The notes: generated by a model not told the origin, from the sequence alone. Numbered from the stretch's first letter, positions 37,202 to 45,866 are shown. The stretch is 64,000 bases of DNA from Planomicrobium stackebrandtii (GCF_030814955.1 NZ_JAUSWB010000007.1:124001-188000); one strand, 5' to 3'. Made by a program: numbers and translations.

Positions 37202-38014
37202 ATGACAACAATCATTACAAATAAATCAGTGTCTGGGGCAACTGCAGACCAAACAGCTAAAAAGGCAGTTTATGAAACAAAACAGCTTAATCTTTGGTAT
37301 GGCAGCAACCATGCATTAAAAAACATTGACCTGGAAATTATGGAAAATGAAGTGACAGCCATTATCGGACCTTCAGGATGCGGTAAATCAACATACATCA
37401 AGACTTTGAACCGTATGGTCGAATTGGTGACTTCCGTTAAAACTTCAGGTGAAATCCTGTATCGCGGACGCAATATCTTTGATCAGGACTATGGAGTGGA
37501 AGAGCTTCGGACACGTGTCGGCATGGTTTTCCAAAAGCCAAATCCGTTCCCGAAATCCATTTACGACAATGTGGCGTATGGCCCGCGCATCCACGGCATT
37601 AAAAACAAGAAAATTCTTGACGAAATTGTTGAAAAAAGTTTGCGTGGCGCAGCCATTTGGGAAGAAGTAAAAGACCGCCTTAACGAAAATGCCTACAGCA
37701 TTTCCGGCGGACAGCAGCAGCGTATTTGTATCGCGCGCGCACTGGCAATTGAACCGGACGTTATTCTGATGGATGAGCCGACTTCAGCACTTGATCCTAT
37801 TTCAACATTAAAAGTGGAAGAATTGGTCCAGGAACTGAAGAAAGACTACAGCATCATTATTGTGACGCACAATATGCAGCAGGCAGCACGGATTTCAGAT
37901 AAGACCGCATTCTTTTTGAATGGAGAAGTGGTTGAATTTGACCACACCGATACTATCTTTTCAAACCCTTCCGACAAACGGACGGAAGATTACATTTCAG
38001 GCCGGTTCGGTTAA
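37202..38014 (+). CDS. pstB: Phosphate ABC transporter ATP-binding protein
   Basis: This 270-residue ABC ATPase starts at ATG 37202 behind GAAGGGG. Walker A is GPSGCGKST, the Q-loop is [15 protein letters not shown], the signature is [17 protein letters not shown], Walker B is [12 protein letters not shown], and the H-loop is [11 protein letters not shown]. It powers PstCA. Only one pstB copy is present, whereas B. subtilis has two (pstBA and pstBB). Confidence 0.97.
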   Translation: MTTIITNKSVSGATADQTAKKAVYETKQLNLWYGSNHALKNIDLEIMENEVTAIIGPSGCGKSTYIKTLNRMVELVTSVKTSGEILYRGRNIFDQDYGVEELRTRVGMVFQKPNPFPKSIYDNVAYGPRIHGIKNKKILDEIVEKSLRGAAIWEEVKDRLNENAYSISGGQQQRICIARALAIEPDVILMDEPTSALDPISTLKVEELVQELKKDYSIIIVTHNMQQAARISDKTAFFLNGEVVEFDHTDTIFSNPSDKRTEDYISGRFG

Positions 38015-38034
38015 GGGAAAAGGAGGCGAAACTT

Positions 38035-38694
38035 TTGTCATTACGTGAAAAATTTGAGTTCGAACTAAATTCTGCACAGGAACAATTAATCGATTTAAGT
38101 ACAATGGCAGTCAATGCATTAAACAAATCGATGGAAGCACTGGTCAATCAGGACGTAGATGCAGCACTTGAAGTGATCGAAGACGATAAAGATATCAATC
38201 AGCTGGAAGAATTCATCAATGATCGGGTGATCCTGTTGATTGCTAAGCAATCTCCGGTGGCTACAGATTTGCGGCGCTTAGTGGTGACCATTAAAGTGGC
38301 TTCAGATATGGAGCGTGTAGGCGACTATGCGGTCAATATCGCGAAAGAGACCATTCGCATCGGCAATCAGGAACTGCTGCCGCAAATCGCGCAGATCCAG
38401 CAGATGCAAAAGCTGGCTGTCGCCATGCTGCGCCAAGTCATCGATGCATTTGTTGAAGAGGACATTGTTAAAGCGAAAGAAATTGCCGAACTGGATGACC
38501 AAGTGGACGAATTGTACGGCGATGTGATCCGCAAGCTCATGCGTGCAGGCGGAGAAAATCCGGACCGGCTCGGCCAGATAACTCAATTGGCGTTTATCAG
38601 CCGTTACATGGAACGCTCTGCGGATCACGCCACCAATATCGCTGAGCAATTGTTTTACTTAGTGCGAGGGCAGCATTACGATTTAAATAAATAA
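38035..38694 (+). CDS. phoU: Phosphate signalling protein PhoU
   Basis: This 219-residue all-helical protein has a TTG start at 38035 behind AAAAGGAGGCG. Two PhoU repeats are seen: VASDMERVGDYAVNIAKE (about 84-101) and RYMERSADHATNIAEQ (about 190-205), each with the metal-binding E/DxxxD pattern. PhoU couples Pst status to the PhoR kinase and represses the Pho response. It closes the pst operon. B. subtilis lacks phoU in this operon, in my recollection, so this arrangement is more like other Firmicutes. Confidence 0.95.
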   Translation: MSLREKFEFELNSAQEQLIDLSTMAVNALNKSMEALVNQDVDAALEVIEDDKDINQLEEFINDRVILLIAKQSPVATDLRRLVVTIKVASDMERVGDYAVNIAKETIRIGNQELLPQIAQIQQMQKLAVAMLRQVIDAFVEEDIVKAKEIAELDDQVDELYGDVIRKLMRAGGENPDRLGQITQLAFISRYMERSADHATNIAEQLFYLVRGQHYDLNK

Positions 38695-38760
38695 TGGAAG
38701 ACAAGCATTTGCCGGAGTTTCCTTATGCCTTGCCAGCAAATGCTCTTCTGTTAAGAGTGA

Positions 38761-38808
38761 AAATAAATGCCGGAAGCTTTTTCGCCTCCCGCATTTATTT
38801 TTATTTAG
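38761..38808 (+). terminator. Terminator after phoU
   Basis: The stem AAATAAATGC / GCATTTATTT is followed by a T-rich run. A second imperfect hairpin (GCATTTGCCGG / CCAGCAAATGC, 38705-38752) lies just before it. Confidence 0.75.
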
Positions 38809-38855
38809 AAAGGTTTAAAAAAATGGATTTTTACAGTAGACTTTACGATGGAATA

Positions 38856-38864
38856 TGCTATAAT
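38856..38864 (+). promoter_or_regulatory. Extended -10 promoter of rpmG
   Basis: TGCTATAAT gives a consensus extended -10, 64 bp before the rpmG start. There is no good -35 at 17 bp, as is common for extended -10 promoters. Confidence 0.65.
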
Positions 38865-38927
38865 AATTAAGTCGTATAGATCACGCTTATTTACAAATGA
38901 TCTTTGAAAGAATTAGGAGGGATACCG

Positions 38928-39077
38928 ATGCGTGTTAACATCACTTTAGCTTGTACAGAATGTAGCGAACGTAACTACAGCACTGTTAAAAATAAGCGCA
39001 ACAACCCTGAGCGTCTTGAAATGAAAAAATATTGCTCACGTGAAAAGAAAATGACAGTACACCGTGAAACGAAGTAA
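38928..39077 (+). CDS. rpmG: 50S ribosomal protein L33
   Basis: This 49-residue protein starts at ATG 38928 behind TTAGGAGGG. It reads [17 protein letters not shown] at the start and ends [10 protein letters not shown], close to B. subtilis RpmGA. It keeps the first Cys-x2-Cys pair (CTEC) but the second pair is reduced to a single Cys (KKYCSREK), as in RpmGA. It has its own promoter and terminator and stands directly upstream of yqgN, as in B. subtilis. Confidence 0.97.
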   Translation: MRVNITLACTECSERNYSTVKNKRNNPERLEMKKYCSREKKMTVHRETK

Positions 39078-39087
39078 TTCATTGATT

Positions 39088-39118
39088 GCCAAAACCTCCA
39101 GAGGTTTTGGCTTTTTTC
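39088..39118 (+). terminator. Terminator after rpmG
   Basis: A perfect stem GCCAAAACCTC / GAGGTTTTGGC with a 2-nt loop is followed by TTTTTTC, 11 bp after the rpmG stop. Confidence 0.95.
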
Positions 39119-39141
39119 TTTGTAAAGGAGCTCGTGCTGAT

Positions 39142-39717
39142 ATGGATAAAGTTATGCAGAGAAAAAGCGTACTCGCTTTGCTCAATGAGATGACTATAGA
39201 ACAGTATAAAATAAAATCGGATGCGGCAGTGGCTCGTTTGGTGGAAGATCCTGCTTTTTTAAAAGCGGACACGATCGGTATGACACTAGCCGCTTTTCCG
39301 GAAGTGGATACCTCCGGATTGTTGGATGCCTGCTGGAAAGCAGGGAAAAAAGTGGCTGTGCCAAAGTGTTACCCGGCAACCCGCGCCATGGATTTCCGGG
39401 TGATCGACAACATGGATCAGCTGGAAGTTGTCTATATGAAACTTCAGGAGCCGATAGTTTCCAAAACGGCATACATAAAACCGGATGCGATCGACTTGTT
39501 GATCGTGCCGGGCGTTGTTTTTTCAAAGCAAGGCTTTAGAGTAGGCTTTGGCGGAGGATATTATGACCGCTTTTTGGCGAATTACGAGGGCATTACCCGC
39601 TCACTGGCGTTTGATTGCCAGATTGCAGAATCGATTCCGGTAGAATCTCATGATTTGCCGGTTCAGGGAATATACACAGAAAGCGGCTATATCAATACAA
39701 AGGTGGTGGGCAAATGA
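39142..39717 (+). CDS. yqgN: 5-formyltetrahydrofolate cyclo-ligase
   Basis: This 191-residue enzyme starts at ATG 39142, 11 bp after AAGGAG. It converts 5-formyl-THF to 5,10-methenyl-THF using ATP. The substrate/phosphate-binding signature near the C-terminus is clear (VPGVVFSKQGFRVGFGGGYY then DRFLANY). It matches B. subtilis YqgN. The stop overlaps the yqgQ start (ATGA), so the two are translationally coupled. Confidence 0.93.
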   Translation: MDKVMQRKSVLALLNEMTIEQYKIKSDAAVARLVEDPAFLKADTIGMTLAAFPEVDTSGLLDACWKAGKKVAVPKCYPATRAMDFRVIDNMDQLEVVYMKLQEPIVSKTAYIKPDAIDLLIVPGVVFSKQGFRVGFGGGYYDRFLANYEGITRSLAFDCQIAESIPVESHDLPVQGIYTESGYINTKVVGK

Positions 39718-39911
39718 AAAACCTGTACGATGTCATGCAATTGCTGAAACGCTACGGCACCATCATCTACACTGCTGATTACAAAGCGGATCTGGATTTA
39801 ATGGAAGATGAAGTGAAAGAGCTGTATCGTTTGCAATTTATCTCCGCAAAAGAATACGCCTCGGCACTGCTTATTCTTCGCCAAAAAAAATCTGAATATG
39901 ATAAAAAATAA
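39714..39911 (+). CDS. yqgQ: YqgQ family small protein (DUF910)
   Basis: This 65-residue protein overlaps yqgN by 4 bp. It is a predicted helical protein with the family start LYDVMQLLKRYGTIIYTADY and a C-terminal basic helix (LLILRQKKSEYDKK). It resembles B. subtilis YqgQ, which has a DUF910 three-helix fold and is encoded next to glcK. Here neither glcK nor the rhomboid gene gluP is present beside it. Function is not known. Confidence 0.85.
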   Translation: MKNLYDVMQLLKRYGTIIYTADYKADLDLMEDEVKELYRLQFISAKEYASALLILRQKKSEYDKK

Positions 39912-39965
39912 ATTCGAGAAGCGAAACTTCTTGTGTTTTCATACGTCTAGAATAAGGGTAAATAC

Positions 39966-40212
39966 TTCATATAAGAGAAAAATTCTTTTATACTAAACTA
40001 TTATGGAGTGTACCGATATAAAAGGATCATTATACCGACAATTAAACGATAGTAGCCCGGTTTATAAAAAACCGTTCAGAACAAAGCTAATTAAGTTGTA
40101 CTAGTAATTATCGCTTGCTGATATTTGCAAGAACCGCGCCCAAAGCGATGGGCTATAACCGGTTTTTTTGGTTCAATTTTTATAAAGTATCGAGCAAGGA
40201 GGGGGGCCGGGT
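39966..40212 (+). ncRNA. Structured 5' leader of ltaS with promoter, terminator and alternative pairing
   Basis: TTCATA (39966-39971) and TATACT (39989-39994), 17 bp apart, should start a transcript near 40001. The leader holds a CGGTTT/AAACCG hairpin (40058-40074) and an AAGC-TAATTA / TAATTA-GCTT hairpin (40084-40116). An intrinsic terminator follows: AACCG (40132-40136) and GCCCA (40138-40142) pair with TGGGC (40149-40153) and CGGTT (40160-40164), before a T run. CCGGTTTATA (40057-40066) can instead pair with TATAACCGG (40154-40162), which would break the terminator. This fits attenuation, or a separate 170-nt small RNA. I do not recognise it as a known riboswitch class. Confidence 0.55.
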
Positions 40213-42117
40213 ATGCTGAAAAAAGAATGGCCGAAACATTCAATCCTGGCAATTGCCATCATCGCCACATGGCTTAAAACATATATTGTTTATAAGACCA
40301 GTTTTTCCATTACAATAGACAATTTGCTGCAGGAATTTATCTTGTTCATTAACCCATTGAGCATGCTGCTGTTTATTTACGGGATTTCGCTGTTTTTCAA
40401 GAGCGAAAAATCGAAAAATCGCTACTTGATTGCTGTGGCAATCGTCACCTCAATCATTCTTTACGGAAATGTCGCATTTTATCGTTTTTTCAGTGATTTT
40501 ATCACTTTGCCGGTCCTTTTCCAAACAGAGAATTTTGGTGATTTGGGTTCAAGTGCGGCAGCCAGTATATTCTGGACAGATTTGCTGTATTTCGCAGATG
40601 TGGCCATTATTTTGTTGGCGATAAAGTTTGTTAATGTAAAATCACTTGCTGCAGTATCTTCTTCAGCACACCGCAAAGCCTATTATGTTTTGGCACTCGC
40701 GGTCCTATTCTTCAACTTGGGGCTGGCAGAGGCAGAGCGGCCACAGCTTTTGACGCGCAGCTTTGACCGCGAGATGCTGGTGAAAAATTTGGGGATGTAC
40801 AATTATCATTTATATGATGTGTATATCCAATCCAAATCGCAGGCACAGCGCGCATTGGCTGACGGTTCTGAGCTGGTTGAAGCCAATAACTATGTACGCG
40901 CCAACCAGATAGAACCATCTGAAGAGATGAAAGGCGTTGCAGAAGGACGCAACTTGATTGTCGTCACTTTGGAATCGCTGCAAAGTTTTACAATCAACGG
41001 CGAAATGAATGGGCAAACGATTACGCCATTCCTGAACTCGTTGACAGAAGACGAAGACACCATCTATTTTGAAAATTTCTATCACCAAACGGGATTAGGC
41101 AAAACATCGGATTCAGAGTTCTTGCTCGAGAATTCCCTTTATCCGTTGAGCGGAGGTGCGGTATTCTTTACGCATAGCGGCAATACGTACAATTCCATGG
41201 CTGAGAGCCTTGGCAACAAGGGCTATTCAACGAATGTCCAGCATGCCAATACGAAAAGCTTTTGGAATCGCGACATCATGTACGAATCAATGAACATCGA
41301 CGAATTCTATGATATTGAAAGCTTTGAAGTTGGCGAAGGTGAAGCAGTCAATTGGGGCATGAAGGATATTCCGTTTCTTGAACAGTCCGTTGAACACATG
41401 ACTGAAATGGAGCAGCCTTTTTATAGCCGCTTGCTGACGCTGACCAACCATCATCCGTTTACACTGGATGAACAAGACAAATCGATTCCTGAATTTGATT
41501 CAAATTCAGGAACGTTAAACCGGTATTTCCAGACATCCCGCTACTTGGATGAATCGATCGAAGTCTTTTTTGAAGAGTTAAAAGAAAAAGGGCTTTATGA
41601 GAATTCAATTATCGTCATGTACGGTGACCATTACGGAATTTCGGAAAACCACAACGAAGCCATGTCGCAATACCTGGGCGAAGAAGTGACGGATTTTACG
41701 TCTGCTGAACTGCAGAAAGTTCCGTTCTTTGTCCACATTCCAGGCTATGGCGAAGGCCATGTCAATGAGGAAGTCGGCGGACAGATTGATATGCGTCCGA
41801 CCATCATGAACCTGATGGGCATTGATACGTCAAAAGACATTCAGTTTGGCGGCGATTTGTTCTCGGAAGAACATGAGGAATTCGTTCCTTTCCGCGATGG
41901 GCGATTTGTTACCGACAAAGTGGTCTATGCTGGGAATGTCTGCTATGACAAAGAAACCGGCGAACCAACCGAAGAAGAGTTGTGCGCGCCTTATATTGAG
42001 CAGGCGTTTACAGAGCTTGAATATTCCGAGTCGATCATCAATGGCGACCTGCTTCGTTTTTACGATGAAGAAGACGGCCAATTGACAACAATTCCTGAAG
42101 GGGATTTGGAGCAATAA
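40213..42117 (+). CDS. ltaS: Lipoteichoic acid synthase family protein (LtaS/YqgS)
   Basis: This 634-residue protein starts at ATG 40213 behind AAGGAGGGGGG. Five membrane helices lie within residues 10-185 (for example LLFIYGISLFF and AYYVLALAVLFFNLGLA). A linker follows, then an extracellular sulfatase-like domain from about 245. The catalytic Thr is at about residue 298 in TGLGKTSDSEFLL, the position expected for LtaS-type enzymes; metal ligands are in VVTLESLQSF, MYGDHYGISE and TLTNHHPF. It polymerises glycerol phosphate from phosphatidylglycerol onto a glycolipid. B. subtilis YqgS at this locus is an accessory LTA synthase; whether this is the main one here is unknown. Confidence 0.94.
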   Translation: MLKKEWPKHSILAIAIIATWLKTYIVYKTSFSITIDNLLQEFILFINPLSMLLFIYGISLFFKSEKSKNRYLIAVAIVTSIILYGNVAFYRFFSDFITLPVLFQTENFGDLGSSAAASIFWTDLLYFADVAIILLAIKFVNVKSLAAVSSSAHRKAYYVLALAVLFFNLGLAEAERPQLLTRSFDREMLVKNLGMYNYHLYDVYIQSKSQAQRALADGSELVEANNYVRANQIEPSEEMKGVAEGRNLIVVTLESLQSFTINGEMNGQTITPFLNSLTEDEDTIYFENFYHQTGLGKTSDSEFLLENSLYPLSGGAVFFTHSGNTYNSMAESLGNKGYSTNVQHANTKSFWNRDIMYESMNIDEFYDIESFEVGEGEAVNWGMKDIPFLEQSVEHMTEMEQPFYSRLLTLTNHHPFTLDEQDKSIPEFDSNSGTLNRYFQTSRYLDESIEVFFEELKEKGLYENSIIVMYGDHYGISENHNEAMSQYLGEEVTDFTSAELQKVPFFVHIPGYGEGHVNEEVGGQIDMRPTIMNLMGIDTSKDIQFGGDLFSEEHEEFVPFRDGRFVTDKVVYAGNVCYDKETGEPTEEELCAPYIEQAFTELEYSESIINGDLLRFYDEEDGQLTTIPEGDLEQ

Positions 42118-42192
42118 AAGAGAGTGCGCCCAGCGCCTCTTTTTTTTATGGCATGAAAAAAAGCTGATGCATTTAACAGCATCAGCTTTTTT
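42118..42192. terminator. ltaS terminator and bidirectional terminator shared with yqgW
   Basis: A GCGC/GCGC hairpin with eight Ts (42118-42148) directly follows ltaS. Next is a perfect AAAAAAGCTGATGC / GCATCAGCTTTTTT stem (42157-42192) serving both convergent genes. Confidence 0.9.
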
Positions 42193-42196
42193 CGAA

Positions 42197-42379
42197 TTAA
42201 TGTAGTCCTGGTGGATAACCGTGTGTAATAACTGTCGCAACTGTAAAGGCGCCGAAAATCACAAACGTTCCAAAGTTAAAAAGAAAGCCGAGGACTTCTT
42301 TATTCTTTAGGGTTTGTACAGTGCCGATTGCCGCAAGAACTGCAGTAAGTCCAAAAATAACCATTAACATCCAACTCAT
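42197..42379 (-). CDS. yqgW: DUF2759 small membrane protein (YqgW-like)
   Basis: This 60-residue protein starts at the ATG ending at 42379 behind GGGAG. Two hydrophobic helices (about 3-20 and 30-53) are separated by the loop QTLKNKEVLG. It resembles B. subtilis YqgW in size, position and sequence. The function is unknown. It is convergent with ltaS and divergent from yqgX. Confidence 0.8.
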   Translation of the reverse strand: MSWMLMVIFGLTAVLAAIGTVQTLKNKEVLGFLFNFGTFVIFGAFTVATVITHGYPPGLH

Positions 42380-42531
42380 CGAATGACACTCCCTTCAACT
42401 TAAACAGCCAGTGCCGCTTTGTTCTCTTTATATTGTAAAGAAATTACTCTCTTTTGTCGAGGACAAAAAGTGTCAGTATGTTGACAGTCCTGCAAAGCGC
42501 AGCGTGCTATAATCGAAGAGAGGTGAAGAAG

Positions 42532-43170
42532 ATGCTGAAAATCGACCAACTGGAGCTGGGAGCTGTCCAGACCAACTGCTACATTATTTCGGACGACCAA
42601 AAACAATGCCTGATTTTTGATCCAGGCGAAGAAAGCGCCAGAATCCATGCGCTGCTGAAAAAGAAAAACTTGAAGCCGATCGCTATTCTTTTGACGCATG
42701 CCCATTTTGACCATATCGGGGCAGTGGATGATGTCCGAGAGCGCTATTCAATCCCGGTTTACTTGCATCATTTGGAGAAAGACTGGCTAAGCAAGCCTAA
42801 TCTGAACGGTTCAGGCAAGTATGCAGCTTTGCCGGATTACCGGGTGAAGGATGCGGACATTTTACTGACGGATGAAAAGCGCCTGCAGATCGGCTCTTTT
42901 CAAATGGACATTCTTCACACTCCCGGCCATTCTCCGGGCAGTGTCAGTTATTCATTTGGCAATGAAGGTTTTGCTATTGTGGGGGACACGCTGTTTCGCG
43001 GAAGCATCGGCCGCACAGATCTGATCGACGGATCCGAGAAAAAGCTGCTGCAGTCCATTCACGACTCGCTGCTGACGCTTCCTGAACACATGATCCTTTA
43101 TCCTGGCCATGGCCCGGAAACGACCCCTGAACAGGAAACAAACAGTAATCCGTTTCTGTCAGGATTTTAA
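42532..43170 (+). CDS. yqgX: Metallo-beta-lactamase fold hydrolase (YqgX family)
   Basis: This 212-residue protein starts at ATG 42532 behind GAGAGGTGAAG. The metal motif is LTHAHFDHIGAVD (HxHxDH); further ligands are in HTPGHSPGSVSY, VGDTLFRGSIGRTDL and YPGHGPETT. It belongs to the glyoxalase II-like group (YqgX), which lacks the C-terminal glutathione-binding domain of true GloB. In Bacillales it might act in detoxification with bacillithiol, but this is inference. Complete. Confidence 0.92.
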   Translation: MLKIDQLELGAVQTNCYIISDDQKQCLIFDPGEESARIHALLKKKNLKPIAILLTHAHFDHIGAVDDVRERYSIPVYLHHLEKDWLSKPNLNGSGKYAALPDYRVKDADILLTDEKRLQIGSFQMDILHTPGHSPGSVSYSFGNEGFAIVGDTLFRGSIGRTDLIDGSEKKLLQSIHDSLLTLPEHMILYPGHGPETTPEQETNSNPFLSGF

Positions 43171-43199
43171 ACCGCTGCAAAGCGAAACTTTATAAAAAA

Positions 43200-43245
43200 A
43201 CAAAAGGTGCATGGGAGAAATCCCCCATGCACCTTTTGTTTTTTA
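43200..43245. terminator. Bidirectional terminator between yqgX and yqgY
   Basis: A 16-17-bp perfect stem ACAAAAGGTGCATGGG / CCCATGCACCTTTTGT around AGAAATCC is flanked by A and T tracts. Confidence 0.95.
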
Positions 43246-43255
43246 TTCGTATTGA

Positions 43256-43498
43256 TTAATGTCCAGCACCAGGAACGTGGATGAACGTAGTGTAATAAGT
43301 GAAGCCTACGAAAAATACTGTCAAATAGGCACCAAAAATATACAAATACATGCGTTCAGAAATATTTAAGAATCCAAGAAGAACAAAAAATCCGGTGTTA
43401 GCGACCATTAATAATGATACTTCAACCATATCGCCTACATAAAAGAGAACTGCAAATATACCAGTCCACCATCCCATTAACTTGAACATATTATTCAT
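43256..43498 (-). CDS. yqgY: DUF2626 small membrane protein (YqgY-like)
   Basis: The protein has 80 residues from the ATG ending at 43498, behind a strong AAGGAGGG. It has a Trp-rich N-terminus (FKLMGWWTGIFAVLFYVGDM) and three hydrophobic helices, matching DUF2626 proteins such as B. subtilis YqgY. Function is not known. The 316 bp upstream to comGA hold the comG control region. Confidence 0.82.
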   Translation of the reverse strand: MNNMFKLMGWWTGIFAVLFYVGDMVEVSLLMVANTGFFVLLGFLNISERMYLYIFGAYLTVFFVGFTYYTTFIHVPGAGH

Positions 43499-43680
43499 GG
43501 GTAATCCCTCCTTTGCCACAACACAATAATCTCTTATTTATTATATAGGAAATAGAGTGAATGTGTAAACAGCGAGTTCGTCTTTCTTTGTGACAAACAG
43601 GTGTACGGTTGTTTGCCGGCACTGAAATTTTTAAAAAAATAGGTAAACCTGTCCTCTGAGTAGAAAAACGATAGACCTCC

Positions 43681-43764
43681 AAAAATGGGTTTTGGCGGCT
43701 ATTCGCGGTTCAAAATTTTATTTTGGCAAAAGCTGTTTCTTTCTCAAAAAGAGCCGGTTATACT
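43681..43764 (+). promoter_or_regulatory. ComK boxes and promoter of the comG operon
   Basis: Two AAAA-N5-TTTT boxes occur: 43681-43693 (AAAAATGGGTTTT) and 43712-43724 (AAAATTTTATTTT). They are separated by 18 bp, one of the spacings known for ComK sites in B. subtilis. TATACT at 43759-43764 is a good -10 with a poor -35 (TTTCTT), as expected for an activator-dependent promoter. Confidence 0.85.
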
Positions 43765-43767
43765 ATG

Positions 43768-43796
43768 TGTGAACAGAGAGGCAGCCTCTGTTCACA
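43768..43796 (+). promoter_or_regulatory. Inverted repeat at the comG transcript start
   Basis: TGTGAACAGAG and CTCTGTTCACA form a perfect 11-bp inverted repeat with a 7-nt loop. It begins at the expected +1 and ends 7 bp before AGGAGG of comGA. It could be a 5'-end stabilising hairpin or an operator. Confidence 0.7.
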
Positions 43797-43814
43797 GCGA
43801 AACAGGAGGTGGAT

Positions 43815-44840
43815 ATGCAATCAATTATTGAGCGCCGCTGTGTTGACCTTCTGCACGATGCAGCAAAAAATGGCGCAACAGACATCCACATCAAACCCGA
43901 ACCATCCTGCTATACCGTTTCTTATCGCTCGTTCCAAAACTTGCGGCAAGTGACCCAATTCCCCTTGGATCTGGGTGATCGCATGATCGCCTACTTCAAA
44001 TACCTATCCCTTTTAGACATGAGTGAAAAGAGAAAACCCCAAACCGGTTCATTTCAGCTTCCCATCAACGAAAGATCCCATTATTTCCGAATTTCCACAC
44101 TGCCTTCCGTGCTGACAAAGGAAAGCATCGTCATCCGCATCATGCCGGACGACACCGCCGAGTCTCTGCACCAGCTGGCCGCTTTCCGTGACTCGGCCCG
44201 TCTCTTGGAGAAACTGTCCGAAGCCTCACAGGGCTTAATTCTTCTCACAGGACCTACAGGCTGCGGCAAATCAACGACCTTATATTCGCTGTTAAAGCAT
44301 TGTGCGGAAAAGTTGAACCGCAATATTATTACACTCGAAGATCCTGTTGAACGGAAGAACCAGTCGATTTTGCAAATCCAGGTCAATGAAAAAGCAGGGC
44401 TCAGCTATGCTTCTGGATTAAAAGCGATTCTCCGGCACGATCCCGACATTATTATGATCGGGGAAATCCGCGATGCTGAAACAGCCCAAATTGCTGTTCG
44501 AGCTGCATTGACCGGCCATTTGGTTTTTTCAACCATCCACGCCAGGCATTCTGTCGGCTGCCTGCACCGGCTGCGAGATTTGGGCGTATCATTTGAAGAC
44601 ATGTCGCAAACCCTTATTGCCGTTTCAGCCCAAAAGATCATTCCGGTGTTCTCTGACATCAGCCAATCGGAATCGTGCTATCGCGCGCTTTTTGAAATTC
44701 TGGAAGGCGAGCGGCTGGAAGATGCTTTGCTGGCAGCTAGCTTGAAAAAACCTTACTCTTTGCCTGCGGAACTGTCATTTGAGGGCCAAGTTACGGAAGG
44801 AGTGAAAATTGGTGCGATTCAAACTTCCTGCACGCTCTGA
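43815..44840 (+). CDS. comGA: Competence pilus assembly ATPase ComGA
   Basis: This 341-residue protein starts at ATG 43815 behind CAGGAGGTG; GTG 43809 lies inside the Shine-Dalgarno. It is a GspE/PilB-type secretion ATPase. Walker A is TGPTGCGKSTTLYSLL (about 149-164), the Asp box is ITLEDPVE, Walker B is PDIIMIGEIRDAET, and the His box is TGHLVFSTIHARHS. The C-terminus is shorter than GspE and lacks a zinc finger, as is usual for ComGA. It powers assembly of the competence pseudopilus for DNA uptake. First gene of a seven-gene comG operon followed by aroK. Confidence 0.96.
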   Translation: MQSIIERRCVDLLHDAAKNGATDIHIKPEPSCYTVSYRSFQNLRQVTQFPLDLGDRMIAYFKYLSLLDMSEKRKPQTGSFQLPINERSHYFRISTLPSVLTKESIVIRIMPDDTAESLHQLAAFRDSARLLEKLSEASQGLILLTGPTGCGKSTTLYSLLKHCAEKLNRNIITLEDPVERKNQSILQIQVNEKAGLSYASGLKAILRHDPDIIMIGEIRDAETAQIAVRAALTGHLVFSTIHARHSVGCLHRLRDLGVSFEDMSQTLIAVSAQKIIPVFSDISQSESCYRALFEILEGERLEDALLAASLKKPYSLPAELSFEGQVTEGVKIGAIQTSCTL

Positions 44841-45855
44841 CAAAATTTGCCTACGTGACCGCGAACAGTTCTTGACGCGCCTGGCTGTTTTAATGAAAGA
44901 AGGCTATCTGCTGCCGATTGCCTTGAGTTTATTGCTGCCCATGCATACATCCAGGCTGGAAGAAACGTTGAGCGGCATAACGGTTATTTTAAAGAGTGGC
45001 GGCAATGCTGCTGAAATCCTGAAGTACTTGGGGTTTAAGGACCATGTGTTGTTTCCAGTCGAAATCGCGGAATACCATGGACGGCTGCCGGAATCGATTG
45101 ACAGCATTGCCAAAAGTTTCGCACGGACTGAACAAGTGCAAAAAAAACTGAAAAACATTTTAATCTATCCGGTATCCCTGCTGATTTTCACTTCTGTGCT
45201 GTTTTTGTTTTTCCGTACCAGCTATGTGCCGAATTTGACGGAAATGATGGAGTCGCTGCAATCCGGTAGCGAGGGTTCAGGCATTCCTTCTTATTTGTTG
45301 AGCTTGCCCGATTTTTTCATTGCGTTTTTTGCTGTTGCCGCCCTATCAGCATATGTTTTCAGGCTGCTGCTGAAAAGGCAGGCGACTCAGCAGCAAATCA
45401 ACTGGCTGCTGGCCATTCCAATTCTTCGCGGCTTTATGAAGCTGTACTGGTCGCATTTATTGGCACGCGAGCTTGGCACATTGCTGCACAGTGGGATATC
45501 CATGCAGGAGTCACTCGATCTGCTGCAGCGCCAAAACTATCATAAAGTGATTCAGTTTATGACTCGGCAGTCCCACGAAGAACTGATGATGGGGCAAACG
45601 TTTTCCACATCGCTCGAGCGTTTTTCGTTTGTTTCCAAAGACATGTCCGCTTTTGTCCACCACGGGGAAATGACCGGCTACCTGGGGAAGGAATTGATTC
45701 TTTACAGCGAAGTGCTGATGGAGCGGATTGAACAGCAGACGCAGCAGCTGCTGCGCATTATCCAACCAAGTTTTTTTATTATGATCGCCGTCTGCATCGT
45801 AGGTGCCTATCTGGCTATTTTGATGCCGATGTATAACCTGGTCCATACCATTTGA
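44809..45855 (+). CDS. comGB: Competence pilus inner-membrane platform protein ComGB
   Basis: This 348-residue GspF/PilC family protein has a TTG start at 44809 (GTG 44812 also possible) with GGAAGGAG ahead, overlapping comGA by 32 bp. Two repeated GspF domains are seen, with helices at about 115-137, 160-183 and 320-345. Typical motifs are FPVEIAEYHGRLPESIDSIA and RELGTLLHSGISMQESLDLL. It anchors ComGA and supports pseudopilin assembly. Confidence 0.94.
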   Translation: MVRFKLPARSDKICLRDREQFLTRLAVLMKEGYLLPIALSLLLPMHTSRLEETLSGITVILKSGGNAAEILKYLGFKDHVLFPVEIAEYHGRLPESIDSIAKSFARTEQVQKKLKNILIYPVSLLIFTSVLFLFFRTSYVPNLTEMMESLQSGSEGSGIPSYLLSLPDFFIAFFAVAALSAYVFRLLLKRQATQQQINWLLAIPILRGFMKLYWSHLLARELGTLLHSGISMQESLDLLQRQNYHKVIQFMTRQSHEELMMGQTFSTSLERFSFVSKDMSAFVHHGEMTGYLGKELILYSEVLMERIEQQTQQLLRIIQPSFFIMIAVCIVGAYLAILMPMYNLVHTI

Positions 45856-45866
45856 GGAGGAAACCC

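Noticed and set aside
43768-43796. LexA/SOS box in the comG leader (GAAC...GTTC)
   Set aside because: The arms are separated by far more than the 4 bp expected for GAAC-N4-GTTC; the longer perfect hairpin is the better description.
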